DNA from: Thermodesulfobacteriota bacterium
GTDB lineage: Bacteria > Desulfobacterota_D > UBA1144 > Nemesobacterales > UBA2774
Length of the DNA stretch: 64,000 bases
NCBI GenBank assembly: GCA_040754335.1
Contig: JBFMCV010000001.1
Location: forward strand, 310,001-374,000
Reading direction: 5' to 3'
The notes under the pieces are model-generated. The model was given only the letters and a program-made list of their open reading frames with translations. It was not told the origin of the DNA and did no database searches. This document shows positions 17,088 through 26,420 of the stretch, piece by piece. How positions within the stretch are numbered: position 1 is the first letter of the stretch; each line of letters begins with the position of its first letter. Position numbers and translations under genes: made by a program.

Positions 17088-18570
17088 TCATGTAACCTCT
17101 CGCGGCAGGGAAAGTTATAGTGAACAGCGCCCCGCTCCCCTGGGCGCTCTCTACCTTGATCACGCCTTCGAACGCCTCCACTATCCTGGCCGAGACCGAG
17201 AGTCCGAGGCCTGTGCCGTGACCCGGGTCTTTCGTTGTAAAGAAGGGGTCGAATATCCTGTCGATTATATCTCCGGGTATTCCCTCGCCGTTGTCCCGCA
17301 CCGATATCACCGCTCCGGTATCCCCTTCCCGCGACGTCGAGATAGCGATTTCCCCACGGCCGCGGAGTGCGTCACGGGAATTGAGCACGAGGTTGATTAT
17401 TACCTGAGCGAGCTGCCCGGGGTCGGCGATTATCGCGGGCATGTCGCCTGACAGGTCGAGAGTGAGCGTGATATCCCTGAGCGCGCCCTGGCTCCTAAGT
17501 ATCTCTGCTGTCTCCGAAATCACCGAGTTCACGTCTACGATCTGGGGCGAGCTTTTCCTCGGCCGCGAATAATCGAGAAGCGTCCTTATAATTCTGTCGA
17601 CGCGGCTCACTTCTCTGAGTATATCGCCTACGATGCCGTCCCTTTTACCGTCGTCTATACCGGGCGCTCTCTTGAGCACTTCGGCATAGCCCTTTATCGC
17701 GGAGAGGGGGTTCCCTATCTCGTGTGCGATTCCCGCAGAAAGCTGTCCCAGAGAGGCCAGCTTCTCAGCCGCTATAAGCTCCTTCTGCGTCAACTTGAGC
17801 TCTGCGTTTATCTCCTCGAGCTCACTTATCTTGTCCCTGAGCCTCTTTTTTCCGTTCTCTATCTCGTCATACATCGCACGGAGCGAAGAGTAAAGCTGGT
17901 TGATTTCCTTCACCCTGCCGATATCGGCGGATTCCGGGAACCTGCCGGCGCCTATCTTCTCAGTCGTCTTTATGAGCTCGTGCACCGGCCCCACTATCCT
18001 CCTCGAAAGTATGTAGAAACCGAAGAGCGCGATAATAATCAGGAAAAGGATTATCCAGAGAGCGATGAGCCTCTGGCTCAAGACAAGGCTGTCCTCAAGA
18101 GACGAAAGCGGCTGGTAGATGAGGACCGTACCTCTCGTATTGCCCGGCATCCTTACCGGGGCTGCGACCTTGACCGCTTCATACGAAGATAATGGAGGGA
18201 AGTTAACGCCCTCGACCTCGGTCACCCTGCTCCCCGTCCTCATCGCTTCGAGTATCAGCGGGTCTCCGCTTCCTTCTCCGCTCTTTCCGCCGGTCGTGCT
18301 GGAATAGAATCTTTCGCCGTCCCCCGCAATAAGACCCCATCCGCCCGGATCGAGAGCGCCTTTCAGGAATTCCATTCCGCCCTCTATATCGTTGTTCCTG
18401 AGGTATGAGCCCTCGAGCGCCGTGATCATTATATCGACGCCGTCTATTTTCCCCTGGACGGCGTACCTCTCCGTCACCTTAAACGCGATCACGCCTATCA
18501 GGAACATGGCGACCGCAGTTATGAAGAGTATGTTGACGAGAATTTCCGCTCTGAGCCCTATCTGTCTCAT
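17065..18570 (-). CDS. Membrane sensor histidine kinase
   Basis: A 501-residue kinase. Membrane span 1 (about 9-30) and span 2 (about 169-190) bracket a roughly 140-residue periplasmic sensor domain of no recognised type. A HAMP region follows, then a coiled coil around residues 235-270. The H box LSAGIAHEIGNPL has H283 as phosphorylation site. The ATPase domain has NLVLNSRDAL (N box), VRDNGEGI and GTGLGLSV (G boxes). The pairing with an NtrC-type regulator is of the ZraS/HydH/AtoS kind. The two-span topology differs from six-span PilS despite the adjacent prepilin peptidase gene. Confidence 0.94.
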   Translation of the reverse strand: MRQIGLRAEILVNILFITAVAMFLIGVIAFKVTERYAVQGKIDGVDIMITALEGSYLRNNDIEGGMEFLKGALDPGGWGLIAGDGERFYSSTTGGKSGEGSGDPLILEAMRTGSRVTEVEGVNFPPLSSYEAVKVAAPVRMPGNTRGTVLIYQPLSSLEDSLVLSQRLIALWIILFLIIIALFGFYILSRRIVGPVHELIKTTEKIGAGRFPESADIGRVKEINQLYSSLRAMYDEIENGKKRLRDKISELEEINAELKLTQKELIAAEKLASLGQLSAGIAHEIGNPLSAIKGYAEVLKRAPGIDDGKRDGIVGDILREVSRVDRIIRTLLDYSRPRKSSPQIVDVNSVISETAEILRSQGALRDITLTLDLSGDMPAIIADPGQLAQVIINLVLNSRDALRGRGEIAISTSREGDTGAVISVRDNGEGIPGDIIDRIFDPFFTTKDPGHGTGLGLSVSARIVEAFEGVIKVESAQGSGALFTITFPAARGYMNAENFGN

Positions 18571-18663
18571 TTTTCAGGCATACGGCACGAAGCCCCTTGG
18601 CACGGGAGGTGCGCAGCTGTCCCTTTATGCCTAAGTTTAGTTCTTTTTAGGCCGCCCGGGTAA

Positions 18664-19497
18664 TTAATTTATGAGACTGAAGCCGCCCGTAAATACGTAA
18701 ATTACGGCGGCGAGGGAAATGAAAGGGCCGAAGGGGAGGGCGTATTTAAGGTCTCCCTTCTTATAGAGGATTATGGAGAGCCCTGTAATCGTTCCGAGGA
18801 GTGAGCTCACGAGCATGACGAAAACGACGCCCTTCCAGCCGAGGAACGCCCCTATCATCGCGAGGAGCTTAACGTCCCCCATCCCCATCCCCTCCTGCTT
18901 CCTTACGGCGATGTAGAGAAAAGCGATCAGGAACAGGAGTCCACCGCCCGTGACGAGCCCGAATACGGAGTCGAGGAAGGGCACTTCGTTGAGAACCCCG
19001 AAAAAATTTTCGAGGCTCCAGCTGAACGCCCCCAGGAGATCCCTGCTCTTTCCCCAGTCAGTTACGAGCGCATTAAAGATTAATCCTACGACGGCGCCCG
19101 GTATAGTTATCGCGTTCGGGATTATCATGTGAGAGAGATCGATGAACGTGACTGCGATGAGAGAATACACTAGAAGCGCGTAGAATAAAGCATCGAGAGA
19201 GAGGCCGAATTTGTAGAATAGGCCCGTAAGGGTAATGCCCGAGATAAGCTCGACTATCGGATAACGGAGCGGTATACGCGAGCCGCAGTCGGCGCACTTC
19301 CCTCGGAGAATTATATAGCTGAGGATGGGGATATTGTTGTAGAACCTTATCCCCCTACCGCAGGACGTGCAGTGAGAGGGGGGGAATGCAATGGACTCCC
19401 CCCGAGGCAGCCTGTATATACAGACGTTCAAAAAGCTGCCGATTACGGATCCGAGTATGAATGAAAATACGTAAAGGAGTACCTCTCTTTCAGACAC
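18664..19497 (-). CDS. pilD: Type IV prepilin leader peptidase/methyltransferase
   Basis: A 277-residue A24 family aspartic peptidase. The N-terminal GSVIGSFLNVCIYRLPRG precedes two CxxC pairs (CTSCG and CADCG), the zinc-binding domain of bifunctional prepilin peptidases. The catalytic aspartates are in FIDLSHMIIPN and GMGDVKLLAMIGAFLGW. About eight membrane spans are visible. It cleaves and N-methylates type IV pilin or type II pseudopilin precursors at the inner membrane. Its start overlaps the end of the Cdc48-like gene by 8 nt. No pilin or assembly ATPase genes are in the window. Confidence 0.95.
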   Translation of the reverse strand: MSEREVLLYVFSFILGSVIGSFLNVCIYRLPRGESIAFPPSHCTSCGRGIRFYNNIPILSYIILRGKCADCGSRIPLRYPIVELISGITLTGLFYKFGLSLDALFYALLVYSLIAVTFIDLSHMIIPNAITIPGAVVGLIFNALVTDWGKSRDLLGAFSWSLENFFGVLNEVPFLDSVFGLVTGGGLLFLIAFLYIAVRKQEGMGMGDVKLLAMIGAFLGWKGVVFVMLVSSLLGTITGLSIILYKKGDLKYALPFGPFISLAAVIYVFTGGFSLIN

Positions 19498-21640
19498 TCT
19501 CTTTTTCCGGGCGCATGTTGTTGGAATCTGCGTTCGCTATGGTCTTGCTCCTGAGCTCTGAAAGCGCCTCGTCGAAGTGCCCTTCCGTTATCTTTATTGC
19601 CTTTTTCCTGTTCCTCAGGTGCTCCCTGATGGCGATGATCGATGCCCTTTGGCAAAGTAGCTCTATATCGGCGCCCGAAAGCCCCGCGGTCTTGCGGGCG
19701 ATTTCCCTGAGCATGGCTTCCTTCGCTATCGGCTTCCCGCGAGTGTGGATCTTGAGTATCTCGTGGAGCTCGTCCTCGTCGGGATAAGGGATATTGAATA
19801 TGAGATCGAACCTGCCCGAGCGGAGTAACGCAGGGTCGACGATGTCTATCCTGTTCGTTGCTGCAAGTATGAGCACCTCTCTCAGGTCTTCGACGCCGTC
19901 CATCTCCGTGAGGAGCTGGCTCACTACCCTCTCGGATACGCGTGTCCCGTCTGACTCCCTCCTCGGGGGAGCCAGCGCGTCTATCTCGTCGAAGAAAACG
20001 ATGCACGGGGCCACCTGTTTCGCCTTCTTGAACACGTCCCTCACGGCCTGCTCCGATTCCCCTACGTACTTGGACAGGAGCTCGGCCCCCTTCACGGAAA
20101 TGAAGTTCGCCCCGCTCTGGTTGGCGAGCGCTTTCGCGAGGAGCGTCTTACCCGTCCCGGGAGGGCCGCAGAGGAGTATCCCCTTGGGCGCTTTCGTTTC
20201 CGTTATTTCGAAAAGGTCTTTATGTATTATCGGCCATATCACCGCCTCAACGAGCTTGTCCTTTATATCCTTTAGTCCTCCGATGTCGTCCCACGTGACC
20301 TCTGATATCTCGACGAAGATCTCCCTTATGGCCGACGGCTCCACTTCCTTGAGCGCTTCCATGAAATCGCCCATGCCCACCTTTATAGGCGCGAGGTTGC
20401 CGTTCTTGAACAGGAGCTCTTCTTCCCCGTCTTCGTAGTCGGGGAGTGTCTTCCTTAATGATTTCATCGCCGCCTCGCGGCAGAGGTTCTCTATGTCTGC
20501 CCCAACGAACCCGTGCGTGAGGTCGGCCAGGCGCTCGATGTCGATGTCGTCGTCAAGCGGCATGCCGCGTGTGTGGACTTCGAATATCTGCGCACGCCCG
20601 TTCCTGTCGGGCACTTCGAGCGCGACTTCCCTGTCGAACCTCCCGGGCCTCCTGAGCGCAGGGTCTATGGCAGAGGGCAGGTTCGTAGCACCGATGACCA
20701 CGATATTTCCCCTGTGCTTGAGTCCGTCCATGAGCGAGAGGAGCTGGGATACAATTCTTTTTTCCACGTCGCCCGATACCTTGTCCCTCTTGGGCGCGAT
20801 CGCGTCCAGCTCGTCGAGGAAGATTATCGACGGCTGGTTCCTCGCGGCTATCTCGAATATATCCCTGAGCCTGGCTTCGCTCTCGCCATAGAACTTGTGC
20901 ATTATCTCGGGGCCGTTTATGACCTGGAAGTTGGCGTTTGTCTCGTGGGCTACGGCCTTGGCGAGGAGCGTCTTTCCGCTCCCGGGAGGACCTACAAGAA
21001 GGATTCCCCTCGGCGGGTCTATACCGAGCTTGTCGAAGAGCTGGGGGTACTTGAGAGGGATCTCGACGATCTCTCTCACCTTCGTTATCTGTTCTTTCAA
21101 TCCCCCGATGTCCTGGAAGCTCACGCGGGAGCTGTCGAACTTTACCTTGGGCTTCCTTTTTATGTCCACCTTGGTCGTGGATCTTATCGTGGACGAATCG
21201 GACGGTATCACTCCTATGACCTGGAAGTCCTCGAGCCCCGAATTAGGCAGCTTGACCCGTATCTTGTCCCCCACCGTGATGGGGTAACCGTCGAGCCTGT
21301 CGAGGAGATACTTGTTTTCGTTCCCGTTGTAGAGTATGTCCATGTTCCTCGGCGCGAGAACCACCTTGGTGGCCGATTTGTTCTCGATCTTCTTGACGAA
21401 TACGTGCTCGTCGAGCTCGACGCGCGCGTTTTCTCTGGTTACGCCGTCAATCTCTATTATCGATTTGTCGGTAAGGGACTTGTCGAGGGGCATGACGCGT
21501 ACTATGGTTTTTCTTTTCCCGCCTATCTCTACGAGGTCCCACGGATCGACCCCGATCTCGCGCATATCCCCCGGATTAAGGCGGGCGAAGCCCTTGCCCG
21601 CGTCCTTCTTCGCCAACTCGCATATCTTGAGAGCTATCAT
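19490..21640 (-). CDS. Cdc48/VCP-like double AAA+ ATPase
   Basis: A 716-residue Cdc48-type protein. The N domain (1-180) begins with [20 protein letters not shown], as in archaeal VAT/Cdc48. Two complete AAA modules follow: D1 has [13 protein letters not shown] and [10 protein letters not shown]2 has [13 protein letters not shown] and IVFFDEIDA, each with an RxGRFD arginine-finger region. The C-terminal HbYX proteasome-docking motif is absent. Such ATPases unfold or remodel proteins as hexamers. The start at 21640 fits both the N-domain alignment and a promoter whose -10 lies only about 17 nt upstream, excluding a longer frame. It heads a possible operon with pilD and the two-component genes. 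Confidence 0.93.
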   Translation of the reverse strand: MIALKICELAKKDAGKGFARLNPGDMREIGVDPWDLVEIGGKRKTIVRVMPLDKSLTDKSIIEIDGVTRENARVELDEHVFVKKIENKSATKVVLAPRNMDILYNGNENKYLLDRLDGYPITVGDKIRVKLPNSGLEDFQVIGVIPSDSSTIRSTTKVDIKRKPKVKFDSSRVSFQDIGGLKEQITKVREIVEIPLKYPQLFDKLGIDPPRGILLVGPPGSGKTLLAKAVAHETNANFQVINGPEIMHKFYGESEARLRDIFEIAARNQPSIIFLDELDAIAPKRDKVSGDVEKRIVSQLLSLMDGLKHRGNIVVIGATNLPSAIDPALRRPGRFDREVALEVPDRNGRAQIFEVHTRGMPLDDDIDIERLADLTHGFVGADIENLCREAAMKSLRKTLPDYEDGEEELLFKNGNLAPIKVGMGDFMEALKEVEPSAIREIFVEISEVTWDDIGGLKDIKDKLVEAVIWPIIHKDLFEITETKAPKGILLCGPPGTGKTLLAKALANQSGANFISVKGAELLSKYVGESEQAVRDVFKKAKQVAPCIVFFDEIDALAPPRRESDGTRVSERVVSQLLTEMDGVEDLREVLILAATNRIDIVDPALLRSGRFDLIFNIPYPDEDELHEILKIHTRGKPIAKEAMLREIARKTAGLSGADIELLCQRASIIAIREHLRNRKKAIKITEGHFDEALSELRSKTIANADSNNMRPEKESV

Positions 21641-21656
21641 GTGATGACCTATGAAG

Positions 21657-21685
21657 ATAATACCGTTCACCCTTTTTAGGGTCAA
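21657..21685 (-). promoter_or_regulatory. Sigma-70-type promoter of the Cdc48-like gene, near-leaderless
   Basis: On the minus strand TTGACC (21680-21685), a 17-nt spacer and TATTAT (21657-21662) form a strong promoter. Transcription should start near 21650, only about 10 nt before the ATG at 21640, leaving a very short leader with at most a weak AGG as ribosome site. Confidence 0.65.
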
Positions 21686-21712
21686 GAAACATTTGGCAGC
21701 TGGAGATTCCGA

Positions 21713-21741
21713 TTGAATAAACCTTTCTTCTTTATTATAAT
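21713..21741 (+). promoter_or_regulatory. Sigma-70-type promoter of recF
   Basis: TTGAAT (21713-21718), a 17-nt spacer and a perfect TATAAT (21736-21741) lie about 30 nt upstream of the recF GTG start. This promoter is back to back with that of the Cdc48-like gene. Confidence 0.65.
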
Positions 21742-21770
21742 TTTTCTAACCTATATTCGACCAAGACTCC

Positions 21771-22871
21771 GTGATACTGAAATCCTTGACACTTAGAAAC
21801 TTCAGGTCCTATGCGGCCGAAAATTTTTCTTTCCACGAGGGAATAAACCTTATATACGGGGACAACGCGCAGGGCAAGACAAACCTGCTCGAGGCCATAC
21901 ACCTGCTCCTGATGCAGAGACCATTCAAGCAGGTGAGGTTCGAGGAGCTCATCAGCTTCGGAGCCTCCGAATGCAGGATCAAGGGCGAGGTGGAATCGGA
22001 GGCGGGGATCGACGAGGTGCATGTTCTTCTGAACCGCGAGAAGAAAACCGTCACGCTCAACGGTAAGGTCGTGCACAAGCCGTCGAGGATACTGGGTAGG
22101 TATAACGTCGTATCCTTCCTCCCTTCTGACATCGAGCTCGTAAAGGGGAGCCCGCAGGGGAGACGCAGGTATCTGGACGCGCTCATCTGCACGCTCGAGC
22201 CCGCTCATCTCCGCGACCTCAAGCTCTACCACCGCTCGCTCCTCCAGAGAAACGCGGTCCTGGCTAAAGCGTCCGGCCTGACTCCGGGGATGCTCGAGGT
22301 GTGGGACGAGAAGCTCGCCGAAACCGGGAGCCTCGTCGTATCCAGGAGGCTCCGGTATATAGATAAGATAGTCCCTCACATGAGGCGCATATACAGGCTC
22401 ACGTCCGGCGACGATGCGGATGTGGACATGCTTTACAGGAGCTCCGCCCTCATAACGGACGGCCTGGCAGAGGCGTTCAGAAGAGAGCTCGCTTCAAGGT
22501 TCGAAAGAGACAGGAGGCGGGGGCATACGACTTTCGGGCCTCACAGGGACGCTGTTGGGTTCACGATACGCGGTAAAGACACGTCCCTCTACGCGTCCCA
22601 GGGAGAGGCGAAGAACCTCGCGCTCGCGCTGAAGTCGTCCGAGATAGAGCTCGTGAGAGCATCGCTCGGCAAAACCCCGATCCTCCTCCTCGACGACGTT
22701 ACGAGCGAACTCGACGAAAAGAGAAAGGGGTTTCTCTTCGGTCTCCTCGACGGGTTCCCTGGGCAGATATTCATCACTTCGACGAGCCTCGGGGAGATAA
22801 GACTTAAGGGTGAGATGAAGGCATTCCATATCAGGGCCGGAAGGGCGGAACAGAGGCAGGTAAAGCGGTGA
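21771..22871 (+). CDS. recF: DNA replication and repair protein RecF
   Basis: A 366-residue SMC-like ATPase with Walker A in YGDNAQGKTNLLEAI, the ABC signature region SQGEAKNLALALK and Walker B ILLLDDVTSELDE. RecF loads RecA at ssDNA gaps together with RecO and RecR. It starts at GTG. recF is usually next to dnaA, dnaN or gyrB; here none of these is present and it stands with its own promoter, divergent from the Cdc48-like gene. Confidence 0.95.
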   Translation: MILKSLTLRNFRSYAAENFSFHEGINLIYGDNAQGKTNLLEAIHLLLMQRPFKQVRFEELISFGASECRIKGEVESEAGIDEVHVLLNREKKTVTLNGKVVHKPSRILGRYNVVSFLPSDIELVKGSPQGRRRYLDALICTLEPAHLRDLKLYHRSLLQRNAVLAKASGLTPGMLEVWDEKLAETGSLVVSRRLRYIDKIVPHMRRIYRLTSGDDADVDMLYRSSALITDGLAEAFRRELASRFERDRRRGHTTFGPHRDAVGFTIRGKDTSLYASQGEAKNLALALKSSEIELVRASLGKTPILLLDDVTSELDEKRKGFLFGLLDGFPGQIFITSTSLGEIRLKGEMKAFHIRAGRAEQRQVKR

Positions 22872-22918
22872 GAGGCTTGCCGGTTAAAGAAAATTGATTT
22901 TCATTTGGAGGCTGCGTT

Positions 22919-23386
22919 ATGAGCGGGAAAGCGTTTCAGGATTACTGGGAAAAGAACAAGTGCTGGGGTTGCGGCAGCGGGAACGAGCACGGCCTCCATC
23001 TGAAGAGCTTCTGGGAGGGCGACGAATCCGTTTCGGTCTTCCTGCCGTCTAGAAACCATAAGGCGGGCCCTGACGAGTATCTGAACGGCGGGATTATCGC
23101 CACGGTCATAGACTGTCATTCCATTTGCACTGCTATAGCGGACGCGTACAGGGTGGAAGGGAGGGAGCTAAACAGCGAGCCATTCATCTGGTACGTTACG
23201 GCTTCGATGAAGATCGATTATCACAAGCCTACTCCTATAGAAAAGCCCGTGACTCTCCGGGCGGGTGTGGAAAAGAGGGAAGGGAAAAAGACCGTCGTAT
23301 CCTGCGGACTGTATTCGGACGGCGTCGAGTGCGCGCGCGGGGAAGTACTCGCCGTACGCGTATCGCCCGAGAAATGGTTTAAGTAG
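22919..23386 (+). CDS. PaaI-like hotdog-fold thioesterase
   Basis: A 155-residue protein whose central GGIIATVIDCHSICTAIADA is the hotdog helix with the catalytic-region aspartate. MKIDYHKPTPI and a C-terminal ARGEVLAVRV are typical of PaaI/YbdB-type acyl-CoA thioesterases. An N-terminal CWGCGSGNEHGLHLK segment is common in one subfamily of these proteins. It starts 9 nt after TGGAGG. It probably hydrolyses an acyl-CoA in the cytosol; the substrate is unknown. Confidence 0.85.
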   Translation: MSGKAFQDYWEKNKCWGCGSGNEHGLHLKSFWEGDESVSVFLPSRNHKAGPDEYLNGGIIATVIDCHSICTAIADAYRVEGRELNSEPFIWYVTASMKIDYHKPTPIEKPVTLRAGVEKREGKKTVVSCGLYSDGVECARGEVLAVRVSPEKWFK

Positions 23387-23442
23387 GATTTAAATAAGTA
23401 CCGGGTGCGGGGTTTTCGCCGATTGAAACGAACGGGGAAAAA

Positions 23443-24300
23443 ATGATAAGACTATTTCTAATACTTTTACTGATGTTTGCTGTAATTTCATTCGTCCGGA
23501 CCGGGGTATCCGCAAACGAGCAGCCACAGCCTGTAAAGGCCCGTATACTGGCCGGCGTCTCCGCGGTCGCGCCCGGAGAACCGTTCGACGTTGCGGTGCT
23601 GCTGGAGGTGGAGCCTCACTGGCACGTATATTGGAAGAACCCCGGGGATTCCGGTCTCCCCACGTCCGTCGAATTCGCGCTCCCTCCAGGCTTTACTGCG
23701 TCCGGGCTCAGATGGCCTGTGCCTTCGGTATTCAAAGGATCGGGAGGTCTCACCGATTACGGATACGAAGACTCGCTCCTGCTCTCGGCCCGCGTCACGC
23801 CGCCCCGCGATCTCAAGCCCGGCTCGTCAGTCGATATCAAAGCGATGGTCTCGTGGGTCAGCTGCAGGGATATATGCATACCCGGCAGGGCCGAGCTGGT
23901 GCTTACGCTCCCCGTTTCAAAGAGCGCAGGGCGGGTAAATACCGAATTGTTCACCGAGTGGAACGCCCGCTTGCCCGTGAATTATTCGGGCCGGAAACCG
24001 CCATTCGATATAGAGCTTGAAACGGTCTCTAAAGGTGAGAACGAGTACTCGGTCGTAATACTCCTCGATCCAGAAGACGCGCTCGCCGGTGTCGGGCTAT
24101 ACCCCGCGCCAGGCAGTTCGTTTATTGTAGACGGTATTGCCGTCGGGAGCGGCGGGGGCGGTAAAACATCGATCTCCTTCGACGTAAAAGCCCTTCAGCC
24201 GCACGGCGCATCGCAGAATCAGATCGAGACCCTCGTCGTTTATAAGGACAAGAGCGGCAGTATATCGGGGTATGAATTCCCCGTGACGCTGTCCCGATAA
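23443..24300 (+). CDS. Orphan DsbD N-terminal domain protein, exported
   Basis: A 285-residue protein with a signal peptide (hydrophobic LFLILLLMFAVISFV, cleavage likely after VSA near residue 28). The mature part contains PHWHVYWKNPGDSGLPT and SWVSCRDICIPGRAEL, which match the periplasmic alpha domain of DsbD/ScsB-type thiol:disulphide reductases, including the cysteine pair in CRDIC. It has neither the membrane domain nor the thioredoxin-like C-terminal domain, and no DsbD core is adjacent. It could receive electrons from an unlinked CcdA-like protein (inference). Confidence 0.8.
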   Translation: MIRLFLILLLMFAVISFVRTGVSANEQPQPVKARILAGVSAVAPGEPFDVAVLLEVEPHWHVYWKNPGDSGLPTSVEFALPPGFTASGLRWPVPSVFKGSGGLTDYGYEDSLLLSARVTPPRDLKPGSSVDIKAMVSWVSCRDICIPGRAELVLTLPVSKSAGRVNTELFTEWNARLPVNYSGRKPPFDIELETVSKGENEYSVVILLDPEDALAGVGLYPAPGSSFIVDGIAVGSGGGGKTSISFDVKALQPHGASQNQIETLVVYKDKSGSISGYEFPVTLSR

Positions 24301-24387
24301 AAAAAGTTAAACCGAAGAATATTTGCGGCCTTATCCTTAACGTAAAATTCATATCACACGGTTATTCTCAGCAGAGGGAGCGTATAG

Positions 24388-26418
24388 ATGGTCAGGAAAC
24401 AGATTATTATAATCGGCGGCGGATTCGCGGGCGTAAAATGCGCAAAGACGCTGCGTGCCAGTCTCTCGAGGGAAGAGGCGGATGTAATCCTGTTCAACGG
24501 TGAGAACTACATGGTTTTCCAGCCCCTGCTCGCCGAGGTCGTGGGAGCCTCGATAAGCCCTGAGCCCGTGGCGGTACCGCTCAGGCAGATGCTCCCCGGG
24601 GTTTACTGCAGGACCGAGGACGTGATACACATCGATGTTAACGATAATTACGTCGAGTTCCTTGGCGACCGCGGGCGGAAGGGGATGATGTATTACGACC
24701 ACCTGGTGATAGCGTGCGGCTCGGATGTCAACCTGGGCCTCATACCGGGGATGGCGGATCACGCCTTTCCACTGAAGACCGTGGGCGATGCAGTAGCTCT
24801 CCGTTACCATGTCCTCCAGCAGATGGAGAACGCGGAGATCGCCGACAACGTCGACCTCCGGAAGTGGTACCTTTCGTTCGTTATCGTGGGGGGAGGGTTC
24901 AGCGGGGTGGAGGTAGCCGGGGAAATAAACGACCTCGTCAGGGAAACCCGAAAGTATTACAGAAATATCCCTAAAGAGGAGATAAAGGTCACGCTCATCC
25001 ATTCGAGGGACCAGATCCTGCCCGAGGTCACTTCGGACCTCCGGGATTTCGCAAGGATAAAGATGGAGCAGGCGGGCGTGAAAGTGGTGCTGAACAAGCG
25101 CGTCTCTTACGTGACGCCCGAATGCGTCGGATTCTCAGACGGTGGAACTGTCGAGGGCGCTACCATCGTATGCACGGTCGGCAACGCCCCTTCCCCTATG
25201 GTCGAGAAACTCGATGCGCCAAAGGACAAGGGCAGGCTCCTCACCGAGCCCGATATGAGGGTGAGTGGGATGAAGAACGTGTGGGCGGTGGGGGACTGCG
25301 CGTTTATAATGAACGACTACGACAAGAAGCCGAGTCCTACGACGGGACAATTCGCTGAAAGGCAGGGGAGGCAGGCGGCGAACAACATAGTCAGGGTGCT
25401 TAAAGGTCAGGAGACCAGGCCCTTCAGGTTCAAGATGATCGGGCAGTTGTGCGCTATAGGCGGACACAACGCCGTTGCGGAGTTCCTGGGGCTCCATATC
25501 TCGGGCTTCCTGGCCTGGTTCTTATGGCGCTCCGTCTATTTGTTCAAGCTTCCGTCGCTCTCCCACCAGCTCAAGGTGGGGTTCGACTGGGCGTGGGAAA
25601 TATTCTATTCACGTGACCTGGCGCACCCAAAAGGGGACAAGACTGAAAGGATATCCAGAGCCCATTTCCAGCCGGGAGATTATATCTTCAGGGAAGGGGA
25701 TCCTTCGATGGGCTTCTACATCATAGAATCGGGTGAGGTCGAGGTAGTGAGGTCGGTGCCCGATAGCGGGAAGGAGACCGTGGTGGCCGTCCTCGGGCAG
25801 GGGGACTTCTTCGGCGAGATGGCGCTGCTAGAGAACAGGAACAGGAGCGCGAGCGTCCGGGCGAGGACGAACGTCGAGCTGACTATCATGGGCAGCAAGG
25901 TGTTCCAGCAGATATCGGGCACGCTTGCGCCTTTCAAGGAATTCCTCGCCGATGCCGTGAAAAGGAGGAGCGTGGATATATGGGAGCGGATCCCGGCCGC
26001 TTACAACATACTGCACGCCGAGCCGCTCGCCACTTTTGTCAAGCCATTTACAGACAGGCTTTCGCCCTCCGATACCTTTCAGACCGCGGTCAGGAAGCTG
26101 AGCGGGAGCGACCTCGAATTCTGCTGTGTCGCGGACGACTCGGGCAAGCTCCTTGGAATAGTCACTCGTACCGATATCTTCCAGGCCGTCGACGCCGGTG
26201 TGAGACCGGAAACGAACGTCTCCGCATTCATGAACAAGAACCCCGTCGTCGTGACCGCCGGGGATTCGAGCACCGTCGTCGCTGGGACCATGCGGGTGCG
26301 CGGGCTCAAGTGGGTACCCGTCGTTGAAGACCTGTCGTCTCTTCATGTAGAGGGTTATGTCAGGAGAGACGGTATGATAGGGTTCGTGCTCGAAAAGCTG
26401 AGCGTGATAGGAATCTGA
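24388..26418 (+). CDS. Type II NADH dehydrogenase fused to cNMP-binding and CBS domains
   Basis: A 676-residue three-part protein. Residues 1-410 are a type II NADH dehydrogenase: GGGFAGVKCA (FAD motif), VIVGGGFSGVEVAGEI (NADH motif), WAVGDCAF, and a hydrophobic or amphipathic WFLWRSVYLFKLPSLSHQLK tail for membrane attachment. Residues about 422-520 are a cyclic-nucleotide-binding domain (FQPGDYIFREGDPSMGFYII, GDFFGEMALLENRNRSASVR). Residues about 550-670 carry two CBS motifs (LLGIVTRTDIFQ, YVRRDGMIGFVLE). It would pass electrons from NADH to quinone under cyclic- or adenine-nucleotide control (inference). The FGEMALLE phosphate-cassette arginine is replaced: the segment reads ENRNRSASVRA. 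Confidence 0.92.
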   Translation: MVRKQIIIIGGGFAGVKCAKTLRASLSREEADVILFNGENYMVFQPLLAEVVGASISPEPVAVPLRQMLPGVYCRTEDVIHIDVNDNYVEFLGDRGRKGMMYYDHLVIACGSDVNLGLIPGMADHAFPLKTVGDAVALRYHVLQQMENAEIADNVDLRKWYLSFVIVGGGFSGVEVAGEINDLVRETRKYYRNIPKEEIKVTLIHSRDQILPEVTSDLRDFARIKMEQAGVKVVLNKRVSYVTPECVGFSDGGTVEGATIVCTVGNAPSPMVEKLDAPKDKGRLLTEPDMRVSGMKNVWAVGDCAFIMNDYDKKPSPTTGQFAERQGRQAANNIVRVLKGQETRPFRFKMIGQLCAIGGHNAVAEFLGLHISGFLAWFLWRSVYLFKLPSLSHQLKVGFDWAWEIFYSRDLAHPKGDKTERISRAHFQPGDYIFREGDPSMGFYIIESGEVEVVRSVPDSGKETVVAVLGQGDFFGEMALLENRNRSASVRARTNVELTIMGSKVFQQISGTLAPFKEFLADAVKRRSVDIWERIPAAYNILHAEPLATFVKPFTDRLSPSDTFQTAVRKLSGSDLEFCCVADDSGKLLGIVTRTDIFQAVDAGVRPETNVSAFMNKNPVVVTAGDSSTVVAGTMRVRGLKWVPVVEDLSSLHVEGYVRRDGMIGFVLEKLSVIGI

Positions 26419-26420
26419 TT

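Noticed and set aside
18598-18613. TGGCACGGGAGGTGCG, a GG-N10-GC match to sigma-54 spacing
   Set aside because: The -12 half is poor, and it points towards a convergent gene end with no downstream gene on that strand.
17065-19497. PilS/PilR assignment for the two-component genes beside pilD
   Set aside because: The kinase has two membrane spans with a periplasmic domain, unlike six-span PilS, and no pilin genes are nearby.
20513-21679. Long open frame antisense to the Cdc48-like gene (388 codons)
   Set aside because: It mirrors the codons of a clearly conserved ATPase, has no ribosome site and no recognisable domains.
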